A stretch of 64,000 bases of DNA, taken from Scandinavium sp036409475 (lineage in GTDB: Bacteria > Pseudomonadota > Gammaproteobacteria > Enterobacterales > Enterobacteriaceae). The position numbers and the translations under genes are program-made. How positions within the stretch are numbered: the first letter of the stretch is position 1; each line of letters starts with the position of its first letter. Below, in pieces: positions 1 through 8,262 of this stretch. The notes under the pieces were generated by a model, which saw nothing but the letters and a program-made list of their open reading frames with translations, was not told where the DNA came from and did not search any database. The DNA is taken from contig NZ_JAYRCK010000013.1 in the NCBI RefSeq assembly GCF_036409475.1, positions 62,001-126,000 of the forward strand. The letters run 5' to 3'.

Positions 1-1767
1 TACGGCACCAATAAAGTGTCGCGCATCAAGCAGGTCGCTTCTGGTCGCTTTGGTGTGACACCAGCCTATCTGGTCAATGCCGACGTCATTCAGATTAAAG
101 TCGCTCAGGGTGCTAAACCGGGTGAAGGCGGTCAGTTGCCGGGTGATAAAGTCACGCCGTACATCGCCAAACTGCGCTATTCCGTCCCTGGCGTGACCCT
201 GATTTCGCCACCGCCGCACCACGATATCTACTCTATCGAGGATTTGGCGCAGCTGATTTTCGACCTGAAACAGGTCAATCCGAAAGCGATGATCTCCGTG
301 AAGCTGGTGTCAGAACCGGGTGTCGGCACCATCGCCACCGGTGTAGCAAAAGCTTATGCAGATCTGATCACCATCGCGGGTTATGACGGCGGGACCGGCG
401 CAAGCCCACTGTCCTCCGTGAAATACGCGGGCTGTCCGTGGGAACTCGGTCTGGTGGAAACCCAACAGGCACTGGTGGCTAACGGTCTGCGCCATAAGAT
501 TCGCCTGCAGGTCGACGGCGGTCTGAAAACCGGCCTGGATATCATCAAAGCGGCGATCCTCGGGGCTGAAAGCTTTGGCTTCGGTACCGGCCCGATGGTC
601 GCGCTCGGCTGTAAATATCTGCGTATTTGCCACCTGAACAACTGTGCAACCGGTGTGGCAACTCAGGACGACAAACTGCGTAAGAATCACTACCACGGCC
701 TGCCGTTCAAAGTGACCAACTACTTTGAATTTATCGCTCGTGAAGTCCGTGAATTAATGGCGCAGCTCGGCGTGAAACGCCTGGTAGACCTGATTGGCCG
801 TACCGACCTGCTCAAAGAGCTGGACGGGTTTACCGCCAAGCAGCAAAAACTGGACCTGGCGAAACTGCTGGAAACCGCAGAGCCGCATCCGGGCAAAGCG
901 CTGTACTGCACCGAGACCAACCCGCCGTTCGATAACGGCGTGCTGAACGCGCAGCTGCTGCAACAGGCAAAACCGTTTGTCGACGACAAGCAGAGCAAAA
1001 CGTTCTGGTTTGATATTCGCAACACTGACCGTTCCGTGGGCGCATCGCTGTCGGGCTATATCGCTCAGACGCACGGCGACCAGGGCCTGGCTTCAGATCC
1101 AATTAAAGCGCACTTCAGCGGTACCGCAGGCCAGAGCTTCGGCGTGTGGAACGCCGGTGGCGTGGAACTGCACCTGACCGGCGATGCCAACGATTACGTC
1201 GGCAAGGGCATGGCGGGCGGCCTGCTGGCCATTCGTCCTCCGGTGGGTTCTGCCTTCCGCAGCCACGAAGCGAGCATTATCGGTAACACCTGTCTGTACG
1301 GCGCAACGGGCGGTCGTTTATATGCCGCAGGCCGTGCGGGTGAGCGTTTCGGCGTGCGTAACTCCGGCGCCATCACCGTGGTCGAAGGCATTGGCGACAA
1401 CGGCTGTGAATACATGACCGGCGGCATCGTCTGCGTGCTTGGTAAAACCGGCGTCAACTTTGGCGCGGGCATGACCGGCGGCTTCGCTTATGTGCTGGAT
1501 GAAGACGGTGATTTCCGCAAACGCGTGAACCCGGAACTGGTGGAAGTACTGGACGTTGAAACTCTCGCTATCCACGAAGAGCATCTGCGTGGACTTATCA
1601 CCGAACACGTTCAGTTGACCGGTTCTTCGCGTGGCGAAGAGATCCTGGCGAACTGGCCGGCGTTCTCCGCGAAATTCGCTCTGGTTAAACCGAAGTCCAG
1701 CGATGTCAAAGCACTGTTGGGTCACCGTAGTCGTAGCGCCGCTGAGTTGCGCGTGCAGGCGCAGTAA
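1..1767 (+). CDS. gltB: Glutamate synthase (NADPH) large subunit, 5'-truncated by window edge
   Basis: C-terminal part of the GOGAT alpha subunit, which makes glutamate from 2-oxoglutarate and glutamine-derived ammonia in the cytoplasm. The reading frame is open from base 1, so the N-terminal glutaminase domain and most of the central domain lie outside the window; 588 residues are visible. They include the end of the FMN-binding synthase domain, the three cysteines spaced C-x5-C-x4-C (around 610-645) that hold the 3Fe-4S cluster, and the glycine-rich GXGXG beta-helix domain near the C-terminus. gltD follows after 9 nt, forming the gltBD operon. The match to the enterobacterial protein is close throughout. 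The only incompleteness is the window edge. Confidence 0.97.
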   Translation, partial: YGTNKVSRIKQVASGRFGVTPAYLVNADVIQIKVAQGAKPGEGGQLPGDKVTPYIAKLRYSVPGVTLISPPPHHDIYSIEDLAQLIFDLKQVNPKAMISVKLVSEPGVGTIATGVAKAYADLITIAGYDGGTGASPLSSVKYAGCPWELGLVETQQALVANGLRHKIRLQVDGGLKTGLDIIKAAILGAESFGFGTGPMVALGCKYLRICHLNNCATGVATQDDKLRKNHYHGLPFKVTNYFEFIAREVRELMAQLGVKRLVDLIGRTDLLKELDGFTAKQQKLDLAKLLETAEPHPGKALYCTETNPPFDNGVLNAQLLQQAKPFVDDKQSKTFWFDIRNTDRSVGASLSGYIAQTHGDQGLASDPIKAHFSGTAGQSFGVWNAGGVELHLTGDANDYVGKGMAGGLLAIRPPVGSAFRSHEASIIGNTCLYGATGGRLYAAGRAGERFGVRNSGAITVVEGIGDNGCEYMTGGIVCVLGKTGVNFGAGMTGGFAYVLDEDGDFRKRVNPELVEVLDVETLAIHEEHLRGLITEHVQLTGSSRGEEILANWPAFSAKFALVKPKSSDVKALLGHRSRSAAELRVQAQ

Positions 1768-1776
1768 GGAATTCAG

Positions 1777-3195
1777 ATGAGTCAGAATGTTTACCAGTTT
1801 ATCGACTTGCAGCGTGTTGACCCACCGAAGAAGCCGCTGAAGATCCGTAAAATTGAATTTGTTGAGATCTACGAAACGTTCTCCGAAGGCCAGGCCAAAG
1901 CACAGGCAGACCGCTGTCTGTCCTGCGGTAACCCGTACTGCGAGTGGAAATGTCCGGTTCATAACTACATCCCGAACTGGCTGAAGCTCGCTAACGAAGG
2001 GCGTATTTTTGAAGCGGCAGAACTGTCGCATCAGACCAACACCCTGCCAGAAGTCTGCGGTCGAGTGTGCCCACAGGACCGCCTGTGCGAAGGTTCCTGT
2101 ACCCTGAACGATGAGTTCGGTGCGGTCACCATCGGCAACATCGAGCGCTATATCAACGATAAAGCGTTCGAAATGGGCTGGCGTCCGGACATGACCGGCG
2201 TGAAGCAAACCGGTAAGAAAGTGGCGATCATTGGCGCAGGCCCTGCAGGCCTCGCCTGTGCCGACGTGCTGACCCGTAACGGCGTGAAAGCGGTGGTCTT
2301 TGACCGCCATCCGGAAATCGGTGGCCTGCTGACCTTCGGTATCCCGGCGTTCAAACTGGAAAAAGAAGTCATGACCCGTCGTCGTGAAATTTTCACCGAC
2401 ATGGGCATTGAGTTCAAACTTAACGTCGAAGTGGGCCGTGATGTGCAGCTCGACGATCTGCTGGGCGAGTACGATGCGGTGTTCCTCGGCGTCGGCACTT
2501 ATCAGTCAATGCGTGGCGGCCTGGAAAACGAAGAGGCGAATGGCGTGTTTGACGCGCTGCCATTCCTGATTGCCAACACCAAACAGATGATGGGCTACGG
2601 CGAAACAACCGAAGAACCGTACGTGTCAATGGAAGGCAAACGTGTTGTAGTTCTGGGCGGTGGCGATACTGCGATGGACTGCGTACGTACCTCCATTCGC
2701 CAGGGCGCAACGCACGTGACCTGTGCTTATCGTCGTGACGAAGAGAACATGCCAGGTTCTAAACGCGAAGTGAAAAACGCGCGTGAAGAAGGCGTGGAGT
2801 TCCAGTTCAACGTCCAGCCTTTGGGCGTGGAAGTGAATGCCAACGGTAAAGTGAGCGGCGTGAAAATGGCGCGCACCGAGATGGGCGCACCGGATGCCAA
2901 AGGCCGTCGTCGTGCTGAAATCGTTGCCGGTTCTGAGCACGTTGTGCCTGCTGATGCAGTCGTAATGGCGTTTGGTTTCCGTCCCCACAGCATGGAATGG
3001 CTGGCGAAACACAGCGTCGAACTGGATTCTCAGGGCCGTATCATTGCGCCAGAAGGTACCGAAAACGCCTTCCAGACCAGCAACCCGAAAATCTTTGCCG
3101 GTGGCGACATCGTGCGTGGTTCGGATCTGGTGGTTACCGCGATTGCCGAAGGCCGTAAGGCTGCAGATGGCATTATGAACTGGCTGGAAGTGTAA
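1777..3195 (+). CDS. gltD: Glutamate synthase (NADPH) small subunit
   Basis: Beta subunit of GOGAT (472 aa). It oxidises NADPH and passes electrons through FAD and iron-sulfur clusters to the GltB FMN site. The N-terminal part has two cysteine clusters (CLSCGNPYCEWKC near residue 47 and CGRVCPQDRLCEGSC near residue 94) for 4Fe-4S centres. They are followed by an FAD dinucleotide fold (GAGPAGLACADVL) and an NADPH fold (GGGDTAMDC). The start is supported by an AAGGA ribosome site just downstream of the gltB stop. It is the last gene before a strong terminator and converges with the nan operon. Confidence 0.97.
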   Translation: MSQNVYQFIDLQRVDPPKKPLKIRKIEFVEIYETFSEGQAKAQADRCLSCGNPYCEWKCPVHNYIPNWLKLANEGRIFEAAELSHQTNTLPEVCGRVCPQDRLCEGSCTLNDEFGAVTIGNIERYINDKAFEMGWRPDMTGVKQTGKKVAIIGAGPAGLACADVLTRNGVKAVVFDRHPEIGGLLTFGIPAFKLEKEVMTRRREIFTDMGIEFKLNVEVGRDVQLDDLLGEYDAVFLGVGTYQSMRGGLENEEANGVFDALPFLIANTKQMMGYGETTEEPYVSMEGKRVVVLGGGDTAMDCVRTSIRQGATHVTCAYRRDEENMPGSKREVKNAREEGVEFQFNVQPLGVEVNANGKVSGVKMARTEMGAPDAKGRRRAEIVAGSEHVVPADAVVMAFGFRPHSMEWLAKHSVELDSQGRIIAPEGTENAFQTSNPKIFAGGDIVRGSDLVVTAIAEGRKAADGIMNWLEV

Positions 3196-3209
3196 TCGTT
3201 CAGAAAAGT

Positions 3210-3241
3210 AAGCCGGAGAGTGCAAACCCTCCGGCTTTTTT
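3210..3241 (+). terminator. Rho-independent terminator after gltBD
   Basis: A 9-bp stem (AAGCCGGAG at 3210-3218 with CTCCGGCTT at 3229-3237) is followed by an uninterrupted T run. It lies between the convergent gltD and nanQ genes and abuts the nanQ stop codon. It is a good terminator for gltBD; the opposite strand has only a weak T tract. Confidence 0.9.
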
Positions 3242-3711
3242 TATGCGCTAAGCAAACTGGCGCGGACCTTGATGACCACCTTTTTGATTTCGGCTTCATC
3301 TGTGACCACACAACCTGGCTTATGAGGCTCACCCGGCATGAAGACCGCAAACATGCCAGGCTTCATGCTAATGCTCTGCTCTTGTTCAATGCGACAGCAA
3401 AGCTGATAATCCTCTTCAATGTGCCTCGCTTCACCTTCACGCGCAGAACCCGCAACCCCGTACAAAATACGTTCTTCACCGGCTAAAAGAAGCTGGATAT
3501 CAATGTACTGCACATGCAACTCTGCTTTCTTCAGCTCCGGTGCCTGGGTGGCAAACTGCATCACATTCATAAACACATCGTCACCCTGTAGCTCGTAGCG
3601 TCCAGGCGCTTTATCCTGCGGCCATGCCTGCTGTGCCAGCAACAGCGCATTCACCAACAGAGGATGCATACCTGCACGCGACAGGTTTTCGACTTCACCT
3701 GCAATCATCAT
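3241..3711 (-). CDS. nanQ: N-acetylneuraminate anomerase (YhcH/YjgK/YiaL family)
   Basis: 156-residue cupin-like protein of the YhcH/DUF386 family, known in E. coli as NanQ, which speeds interconversion of sialic acid anomers in the cytoplasm so that NanA can use them. Conserved features include the metal-site motif around HVQYIDIQLLLAGEE and the C-terminal PGEPHKPG region. Its start overlaps the end of nanK by 17 nt, so it is translationally linked as the last gene of the nan operon. Length matches the family (about 150 aa). No signal peptide. Confidence 0.93.
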   Translation of the reverse strand: MMIAGEVENLSRAGMHPLLVNALLLAQQAWPQDKAPGRYELQGDDVFMNVMQFATQAPELKKAELHVQYIDIQLLLAGEERILYGVAGSAREGEARHIEEDYQLCCRIEQEQSISMKPGMFAVFMPGEPHKPGCVVTDEAEIKKVVIKVRASLLSA

Positions 3712-4579
3712 TGCTCCTTTGAGCCAGCATCGCGGCCCCTAACAATCCCGCATCATGTCGGTAATGAGCCGCCGTCATCTCAACGTGATAGACAGGCGGC
3801 TCCTGTGCCAGAAAGCGGCGTACAGCGTCCAGATAGCCATCAGCCAACCCGACGCTGCCGCCTATGACTACGCGTTGGCAATCTGTAATGGCTTTCACGT
3901 CTGCAATGAGTCGGGCAAGAACTTGCGCTGAGCGATTAACCAGTGCCTGCGCCTGGACGTGTCCCTGTGCTGCATGGGCGAAAATCGTTTTGGCATCTAA
4001 CCCGGATAAATCACCAGACGCATGCGCCGAAATGCCTCTTCCGGAAGCGATAGCTTCGACACATCCGACACGCCCACAACCACAAACTGCGCCAGTTGGA
4101 TCTGCCAGCGTATGCCCCAAATGCCCGGCAAGACCGCCCGCTCCGGTCTGTAAGTTACCGCCACTGATAACGCCGCCCCCTACGCCTGTCGACACGGTGA
4201 TGAACACCATATCTTCTTTCTGCGCACCTAATGCCTGGTACTCCGCCCAGGCCGCAGCCTGAGCATCGTTGATGGCGATGGCAGGAAGGCCAGTGAGTTT
4301 CTCAAGCCGCTGCACCAACGGATAATGCAGTAAGCCACCAAGGTTATGAGGATTGATCGCCAACAGCGTCCCTTCCCGAATAATCCCCGTAGAGGCGATG
4401 GCCACACGCTGAGCCTGTTTGGCTAACGGCGCGACCAGTTCTGCTAAAGCGGCATCCAGAGCATCCGGCGTTTGGCTGGCAGGCGTGGGCATTTCCCGCC
4501 GTTCGCGCACTTGAAGTAAGTCATCGACGAGGGCTGCTGCCAGCTTTGTCCCGCCAATATCGATAGCCAGGGTGGTCAT
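3695..4579 (-). CDS. nanK: N-acetylmannosamine kinase (ROK family)
   Basis: 294-residue ROK-family kinase that phosphorylates ManNAc to ManNAc-6-phosphate in sialic acid breakdown. The N-terminus has the phosphate-binding DIGGTK motif. The zinc-binding ROK signature CGCGRVGCVE is present, preceded by GHTLADPTG. The start codon overlaps the nanT stop in an ATGA arrangement, which implies translational coupling. In E. coli nanE lies between nanT and nanK, but here the two genes abut directly, so the epimerase that consumes the NanK product is not encoded at this locus. Confidence 0.94.
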   Translation of the reverse strand: MTTLAIDIGGTKLAAALVDDLLQVRERREMPTPASQTPDALDAALAELVAPLAKQAQRVAIASTGIIREGTLLAINPHNLGGLLHYPLVQRLEKLTGLPAIAINDAQAAAWAEYQALGAQKEDMVFITVSTGVGGGVISGGNLQTGAGGLAGHLGHTLADPTGAVCGCGRVGCVEAIASGRGISAHASGDLSGLDAKTIFAHAAQGHVQAQALVNRSAQVLARLIADVKAITDCQRVVIGGSVGLADGYLDAVRRFLAQEPPVYHVEMTAAHYRHDAGLLGAAMLAQRSNDDCR

Positions 4580-6063
4580 TTCAGCGCCTCTTGTTTGTGT
4601 TTAACCCCACCAAACGGCACTGCACCACTGAACGGTTTACCATCAATCGCATCATGGGTACGCAGCGCTTCTGGGCGAATCCAGCGCTGGACGCGCGTCG
4701 GCATATCCAGACCAATCAACAGGATGACGACAAACGTCAGACCAAAGGAGAGCGAGCCCAGCGCGGTACCCAGTTCAAGACGTTGTGCCAGCAGAGCACC
4801 GATTACCGGAGCCATCGCGCCACCTAATGCGCCGACGTTATAGGTAAACCCAAGCCCGGCCGCGCGCTGATCGGTATCGAAATAGCCGCCGATGAGTTTC
4901 GGTAAGATCCCGGAGATCCCCTGCCCCAGCATCTGCTGAAAGAAGAGAAGAAGACCCAACGCCCAGATATTGCCGCCACCGATGGCAAAAACCGGGATGA
5001 TGAGCAACTGCGAAGCCAACAGGCTGCAAACGTAGGCTTTTCGTGTGCCCAGCCAGTCGCCAAGAAAACCGCCGACGCAACAGCCAACCGCTGCGCCAAA
5101 GCCACTAAAGAACAGCACCCGAGCCACCATCGCCGGATCATACGCCAGATCAGTTTTCAAATAGGTCGGCAGCAGTGCCTGAATCGGCCATGAATAGAGG
5201 AACGCAAACAGAACCACCACCATCAGTGTGACGCCCGTCGGCCAGCGCTTACCGCTGCTTTGCACCATAAAGCTGATGAATACGCAGGCACAAAGCAGAC
5301 CGAGGATCACCACCAGTCCGGCATTGTTGAGCTCTCCGGCAAAGCAGAACCACAGCGCCGTTCCTGCAAACAGGGTCATGACGATGTTGATCACGCGATA
5401 TTTGCCGCGATAAAGAATATCGACCATCGTGCGTACCGGCGCTTTCCCTTCATGCTTCGCTTTCCAGTCTTCCGCTTCAGGGATGTTTTTACGCAACCAC
5501 AGCGCGAACACAATCGGGATAATGCCGAGGAAGAACAAGGCACGCCAACCCCAGACGGGGACGACAAGACTGTAAACCTGCGCAGCAATCACTGCGCCAA
5601 CCGAGAAGCCGGAGATAAGAAAACCGCTGGCTTTGTTACGCAGGTGCTTGGGCCAGCTTTCAATGACGTAGGTTGCGCTGGAGCCATACTCCCCCGCCAT
5701 CCCCATGCCAATTACCATGCGGGCAATAAACAGGGTGATGTAGCCAGGCGCAAAGCCACACGCCAGCGTGCCACAGGAAAACAGCACGATACTGGTGATC
5801 ATCGCAAGCTTACGCCCGTATCGATCGCCCATGGCACCCAGCAGCAATCCGCCAAACCAGCGCGAGATAAAAGCCGCCGAGATAAGGCTTGCCGCCTCGA
5901 CGGTGGTTAAGCCAAATTCACTTTTTATTTCTGTCAGCACTAACGCAATTAACACAAAATCAAAGCCATCAAGCAGATAGCCCAACCAGGCGGCCGAGAA
6001 TGCTCGCCACTGAGGGCGCGTAAGATGGCGGTACCACGGGATGCTTTGGGTAGGAATACTCAT
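4576..6063 (-). CDS. nanT: Sialic acid/H+ symporter (MFS)
   Basis: 495-residue inner-membrane major facilitator that imports N-acetylneuraminate with protons. Many hydrophobic segments and the MFS loop motif GDRYGRK (near residue 79) are visible. The length fits NanT, which has two extra membrane segments compared with ordinary 12-helix MFS proteins. It lies downstream of nanA, separated by an inverted pair of REP units, and its stop overlaps the nanK start. The start at 6063 gives the N-terminus MSIPTQSIPWYRHLTRPQWRAF, which agrees with the family. Confidence 0.95.
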   Translation of the reverse strand: MSIPTQSIPWYRHLTRPQWRAFSAAWLGYLLDGFDFVLIALVLTEIKSEFGLTTVEAASLISAAFISRWFGGLLLGAMGDRYGRKLAMITSIVLFSCGTLACGFAPGYITLFIARMVIGMGMAGEYGSSATYVIESWPKHLRNKASGFLISGFSVGAVIAAQVYSLVVPVWGWRALFFLGIIPIVFALWLRKNIPEAEDWKAKHEGKAPVRTMVDILYRGKYRVINIVMTLFAGTALWFCFAGELNNAGLVVILGLLCACVFISFMVQSSGKRWPTGVTLMVVVLFAFLYSWPIQALLPTYLKTDLAYDPAMVARVLFFSGFGAAVGCCVGGFLGDWLGTRKAYVCSLLASQLLIIPVFAIGGGNIWALGLLLFFQQMLGQGISGILPKLIGGYFDTDQRAAGLGFTYNVGALGGAMAPVIGALLAQRLELGTALGSLSFGLTFVVILLIGLDMPTRVQRWIRPEALRTHDAIDGKPFSGAVPFGGVKHKQEALK

Positions 6064-6092
6064 AACACTCTCCCGACGAATTCTTTGTTGTA

Positions 6093-6170
6093 TTGCCGGA
6101 TGACGGCTGCGCCTTATCCGGCCTACGTGTCATGTCTGGTAGGCCGGATAAGCGAAGCGCCATCCGGCAA
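6093..6170. repeat. REP/BIME pair between nanA and nanT
   Basis: Two inverted REP-type palindromes facing each other: a TTGCCGGATG...CTTATCCGGCCTAC unit and its inverted partner GTAGGCCGGATAAGCG...CATCCGGCAA, separated by about 12 nt. This is the standard bacterial interspersed mosaic element layout. It sits inside the nan operon, where such hairpins are known to stabilise upstream mRNA, so nanA may be expressed more strongly than nanT. Confidence 0.9.
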
Positions 6171-6174
6171 TGAA

Positions 6175-7068
6175 TTAGCGCTTTTCAGCCATCAGTTGCT
6201 CTGCGAGGGCTTTCAGCTCCGGTAGATACGGCTCCGCCACCGGGGCAAAAGGCTTGCGGCACAACGGAACAGAGACGACGTCCATATAGTGCAGGACGGT
6301 TTTCAGGCCACGGAACACGCCGACTTTGATGAGCAGGTCGATAACCTTGTTGCATTCACTTTGCAGACGTTGCGCTGTGGCGTTATCGCCTTCGCGAACC
6401 GCCTTGGCGATGGCCTGATAGCGCCAGCCCATAATGTTGTAGGTACTGCCGATCCCACCGTCAGCACCCGCCAGCAGGCCGGAAGCGAAGATCTCGTCGT
6501 AACCGTTGTAAAGCACCAGATCCGGATGTTCACGGCGGATCTGCTCCATCTGGAAGAGATCGCCCGAGGTTTGCTTGAGCGCACCCACGCCAGGCAAGGT
6601 CACCAGGGTGTTGATTTGTTCGAGCGATAATTTCACTCCGCTCAGCGCCGGAATGTTGTACACCACCATCGGCAATCCATCAGCCGAATCAATAATTGCA
6701 CGGTAGTGGTCGCAGTGTTCTTCAAAACTGAAGGGATAATAAAACGGTGTGACGGCCGACACGGCATCAAAGCCCAGACGACTCGCGGCCACCGCCAGTT
6801 GCTGACTTTCGGCCGTGCTGACACAACCCACATGGGCGATTAACGTGATTTCGCCTTTCGCCTCTTCAGCCACAACTTCCATCACCTGTTCGCGCTCGGC
6901 CAGGCTCTGTACAAAGGCCTCGCCCGTCGATCCTCCCACGTAAAGCCCATCAATTCCCTGCTGAATATTGAACCGCACAAGACGACGCAGGCTCTCTTTG
7001 TCCAGCGCCTGCTGGGTGTTAAACGGGGTCAAGAGTGCAGCCATTACGCCACGTAAATGCTTTGCCAT
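6175..7068 (-). CDS. nanA: N-acetylneuraminate lyase
   Basis: 297-residue class I aldolase that splits sialic acid into ManNAc and pyruvate. It belongs to the DHDPS/NAL family: the substrate-carboxylate loop GGSTGE, the catalytic tyrosine in VVYNIPALSG and the Schiff-base lysine in GALKQTSGD are all present at the expected positions (about 137 and 165). It is the first gene of the nan operon and is controlled by the NanR operator immediately upstream. Length and sequence match the E. coli enzyme almost throughout. Confidence 0.97.
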   Translation of the reverse strand: MAKHLRGVMAALLTPFNTQQALDKESLRRLVRFNIQQGIDGLYVGGSTGEAFVQSLAEREQVMEVVAEEAKGEITLIAHVGCVSTAESQQLAVAASRLGFDAVSAVTPFYYPFSFEEHCDHYRAIIDSADGLPMVVYNIPALSGVKLSLEQINTLVTLPGVGALKQTSGDLFQMEQIRREHPDLVLYNGYDEIFASGLLAGADGGIGSTYNIMGWRYQAIAKAVREGDNATAQRLQSECNKVIDLLIKVGVFRGLKTVLHYMDVVSVPLCRKPFAPVAEPYLPELKALAEQLMAEKR

Positions 7069-7103
7069 AGATACCTCAATAAATGACGGGAGTGTTTTAA
7101 CGA

Positions 7104-7126
7104 TATACCTTTATACCTGTTATACC
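7104..7126 (-). promoter_or_regulatory. NanR operator, three GGTATA repeats
   Basis: On the minus strand three copies of GGTATA occur in a row (plus-strand TATACC at 7104, 7112 and 7121), spaced 8 and 9 bp. This is the known NanR binding architecture in E. coli, where NanR represses nanATEKQ and sialic acid relieves repression. It sits about 40 bp upstream of the nanA start. Confidence 0.92.
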
Positions 7127-7203
7127 AGATCATTTATGCAGCACCTTATACAGAACGCTTATATTGCGATCTGCTTCACTAAACGATCGTCAGGATCGTT
7201 AGG

Positions 7204-7983
7204 CTACTTTTTCTTTTTGTTTTGGCCGAAGGCGTGCCAGGTGGCAGAAACGCTATTCAGATGGGTTTGCAGAGCGCGGTCAGCTTCTTCTGGATCTCGC
7301 TGGCGGATAGCCTCGACGATCGCAATGTGCTGCTGATAGCTGACGTTATTGTGCTGATAGAGTTCCTGATCGGAGACTTTCGGACGGGCGGCAATCAACC
7401 AGTCGAGCAACGCAACGTGGATTGCCATAAAGATAGGGTTACCGGGGATTTCCGCCAGCACGCGATGAAATTCAACGTCTGAACGGATGAACAACGCATT
7501 GTCATCCAGTGACTGGCTGTTGAGCTCAAGTGCCTTGGCCAGACGCTCTACCTGCTCGTCACTGGCGTGTTCAGCGGCATAACGCACGAGGCTTGATTCA
7601 AAAAACAGACGCAGCTGCTCGAAATGAGCAATGCCACCAGGATGAGCGAGGAAATCTTTCGCCATGCCGGACAGCTCGCTGATGATGGTATCAGCCGAAG
7701 GTCGCGACACGCGGGCGCGTTCACCATTGTTGATCTGCACCAGGCCTTTGCGCTTGAGCGCAGCTAAGGCCTCACGCACGGAAGGACGCCCCACGTTGAA
7801 AAACGTCATCAGCTCACGCTCGGAAGGAAGCTGCTCACCTTCAGCAAACTCACGACGGCGGATCATTTGCTCCAGTTCTTCTTCGACCATCTCCGACAGC
7901 TTTTTACGCGCCAACGGACGGCGGCTCAGACTGCGGCCGATGGTTTCAGAGGTCTCTTCTTCCTGAGGATCAAATGCGTTCAT
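7204..7983 (-). CDS. nanR: Transcriptional repressor of sialic acid catabolism (GntR/FadR type)
   Basis: 259-residue GntR-family regulator with an N-terminal winged helix-turn-helix (QLPSERELMTFFNVGRPSVREAL) and a C-terminal FCD ligand domain that binds sialic acid. The start is placed at ATG 7983 (MNAFDPQEEE) because that matches NanR. The frame stays open upstream into the 140-bp repeat, but that extension has no homology and runs through the sspB terminator. It is oriented the same way as nanA and is the gene just upstream of it. The C-terminus ends in a lysine run, as in the family. Confidence 0.95.
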   Translation of the reverse strand: MNAFDPQEEETSETIGRSLSRRPLARKKLSEMVEEELEQMIRRREFAEGEQLPSERELMTFFNVGRPSVREALAALKRKGLVQINNGERARVSRPSADTIISELSGMAKDFLAHPGGIAHFEQLRLFFESSLVRYAAEHASDEQVERLAKALELNSQSLDDNALFIRSDVEFHRVLAEIPGNPIFMAIHVALLDWLIAARPKVSDQELYQHNNVSYQQHIAIVEAIRQRDPEEADRALQTHLNSVSATWHAFGQNKKKK

Positions 7984-8060
7984 TGCGGTTCCTGGCGCCA
8001 GGTGACAGTAAGTGACAACAAAGTGATAGTAACACAGGATTTTTAGGCAGGTGAAATGAG

Positions 8061-8092
8061 GCACAAAACAAAACAGGCCCAAACGGGCCTGT
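8061..8092 (-). terminator. Distal sspB terminator hairpin (copy with T tract)
   Basis: On the minus strand the hairpin ACAGGCCC-GTTT-GGGCCTGT is followed by a T-rich tract (TTTTGTTTTG). This is the functional-looking terminator for the sspAB operon, but it is separated from sspB by a 140-bp inserted repeat and by a second identical copy of the hairpin. Confidence 0.85.
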
Positions 8093-8232
8093 GAGACTGA
8101 TGACAAACCACTAACGAATACCGTTTTGTCATGGGTGGCAGAACAAAAAATAAGGAAAATCAATTCATTGATTTTCGGCTGCTCACCACAAAGAAGGAAA
8201 AACCACGCTTTTTCCTTCTTTGTCAGCAATCT
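8093..8232 (-). mobile_element. 140-bp terminator-associated repeat, copy 1
   Basis: First of three copies of a 140-bp element. Read on the minus strand it starts AGATTGCTGACAAA and ends TTTGTCATCAGTCTC; these ends are imperfect inverted repeats (2 mismatches in 14). Inside are a perfect 15-bp stem (arm ACAAAGAAGGAAAAA), a 9-bp stem (GAAAATCAA) and an 8-bp stem (ATGACAAA). It differs from copy 2 at only two positions. It lies between two identical copies of the sspB terminator hairpin, as expected for an insertion that duplicated its target. No protein is credibly encoded. I do not recognise it as a named family. Confidence 0.88.
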
Positions 8233-8253
8233 AACAGGCCCAAACGGGCCTGT
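8233..8253 (-). repeat. Proximal duplicate of the sspB terminator hairpin, without T tract
   Basis: The same 21 bp as at 8072-8092, directly repeated on the gene-proximal side of the inserted element. The stem can extend to 11 bp here (8231-8256). It is followed on the minus strand by AGATTGCTG rather than by a T tract, so it is probably a poor terminator on its own. Confidence 0.88.
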
Positions 8254-8262
8254 TAGAGTAGA

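Noticed and set aside
1318..2310. Long antisense open frame (330 codons) opposite gltB and gltD
   Set aside because: It lies entirely over conserved coding sequence, crosses the gltB-gltD junction and shows no domain, signal or ribosome site. It is a composition shadow of the real genes.
7182..7200. AACGATC-GTCAG-GATCGTT dyad after nanR as a nanR terminator
   Set aside because: A 7-bp stem with no T tract on the minus strand. It could be a protein-binding site, but nothing supports a terminator.
8093..8229. Open frame of about 45 codons spanning the 140-bp repeat in copies 1 and 2 (MLTKKEKAWFFLL...), fused in frame to nanR in copy 1
   Set aside because: It starts on a non-ATG codon without a ribosome site, is frameshifted in copy 3, and consists mostly of palindromic DNA. 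The conserved nanR start is at 7983.
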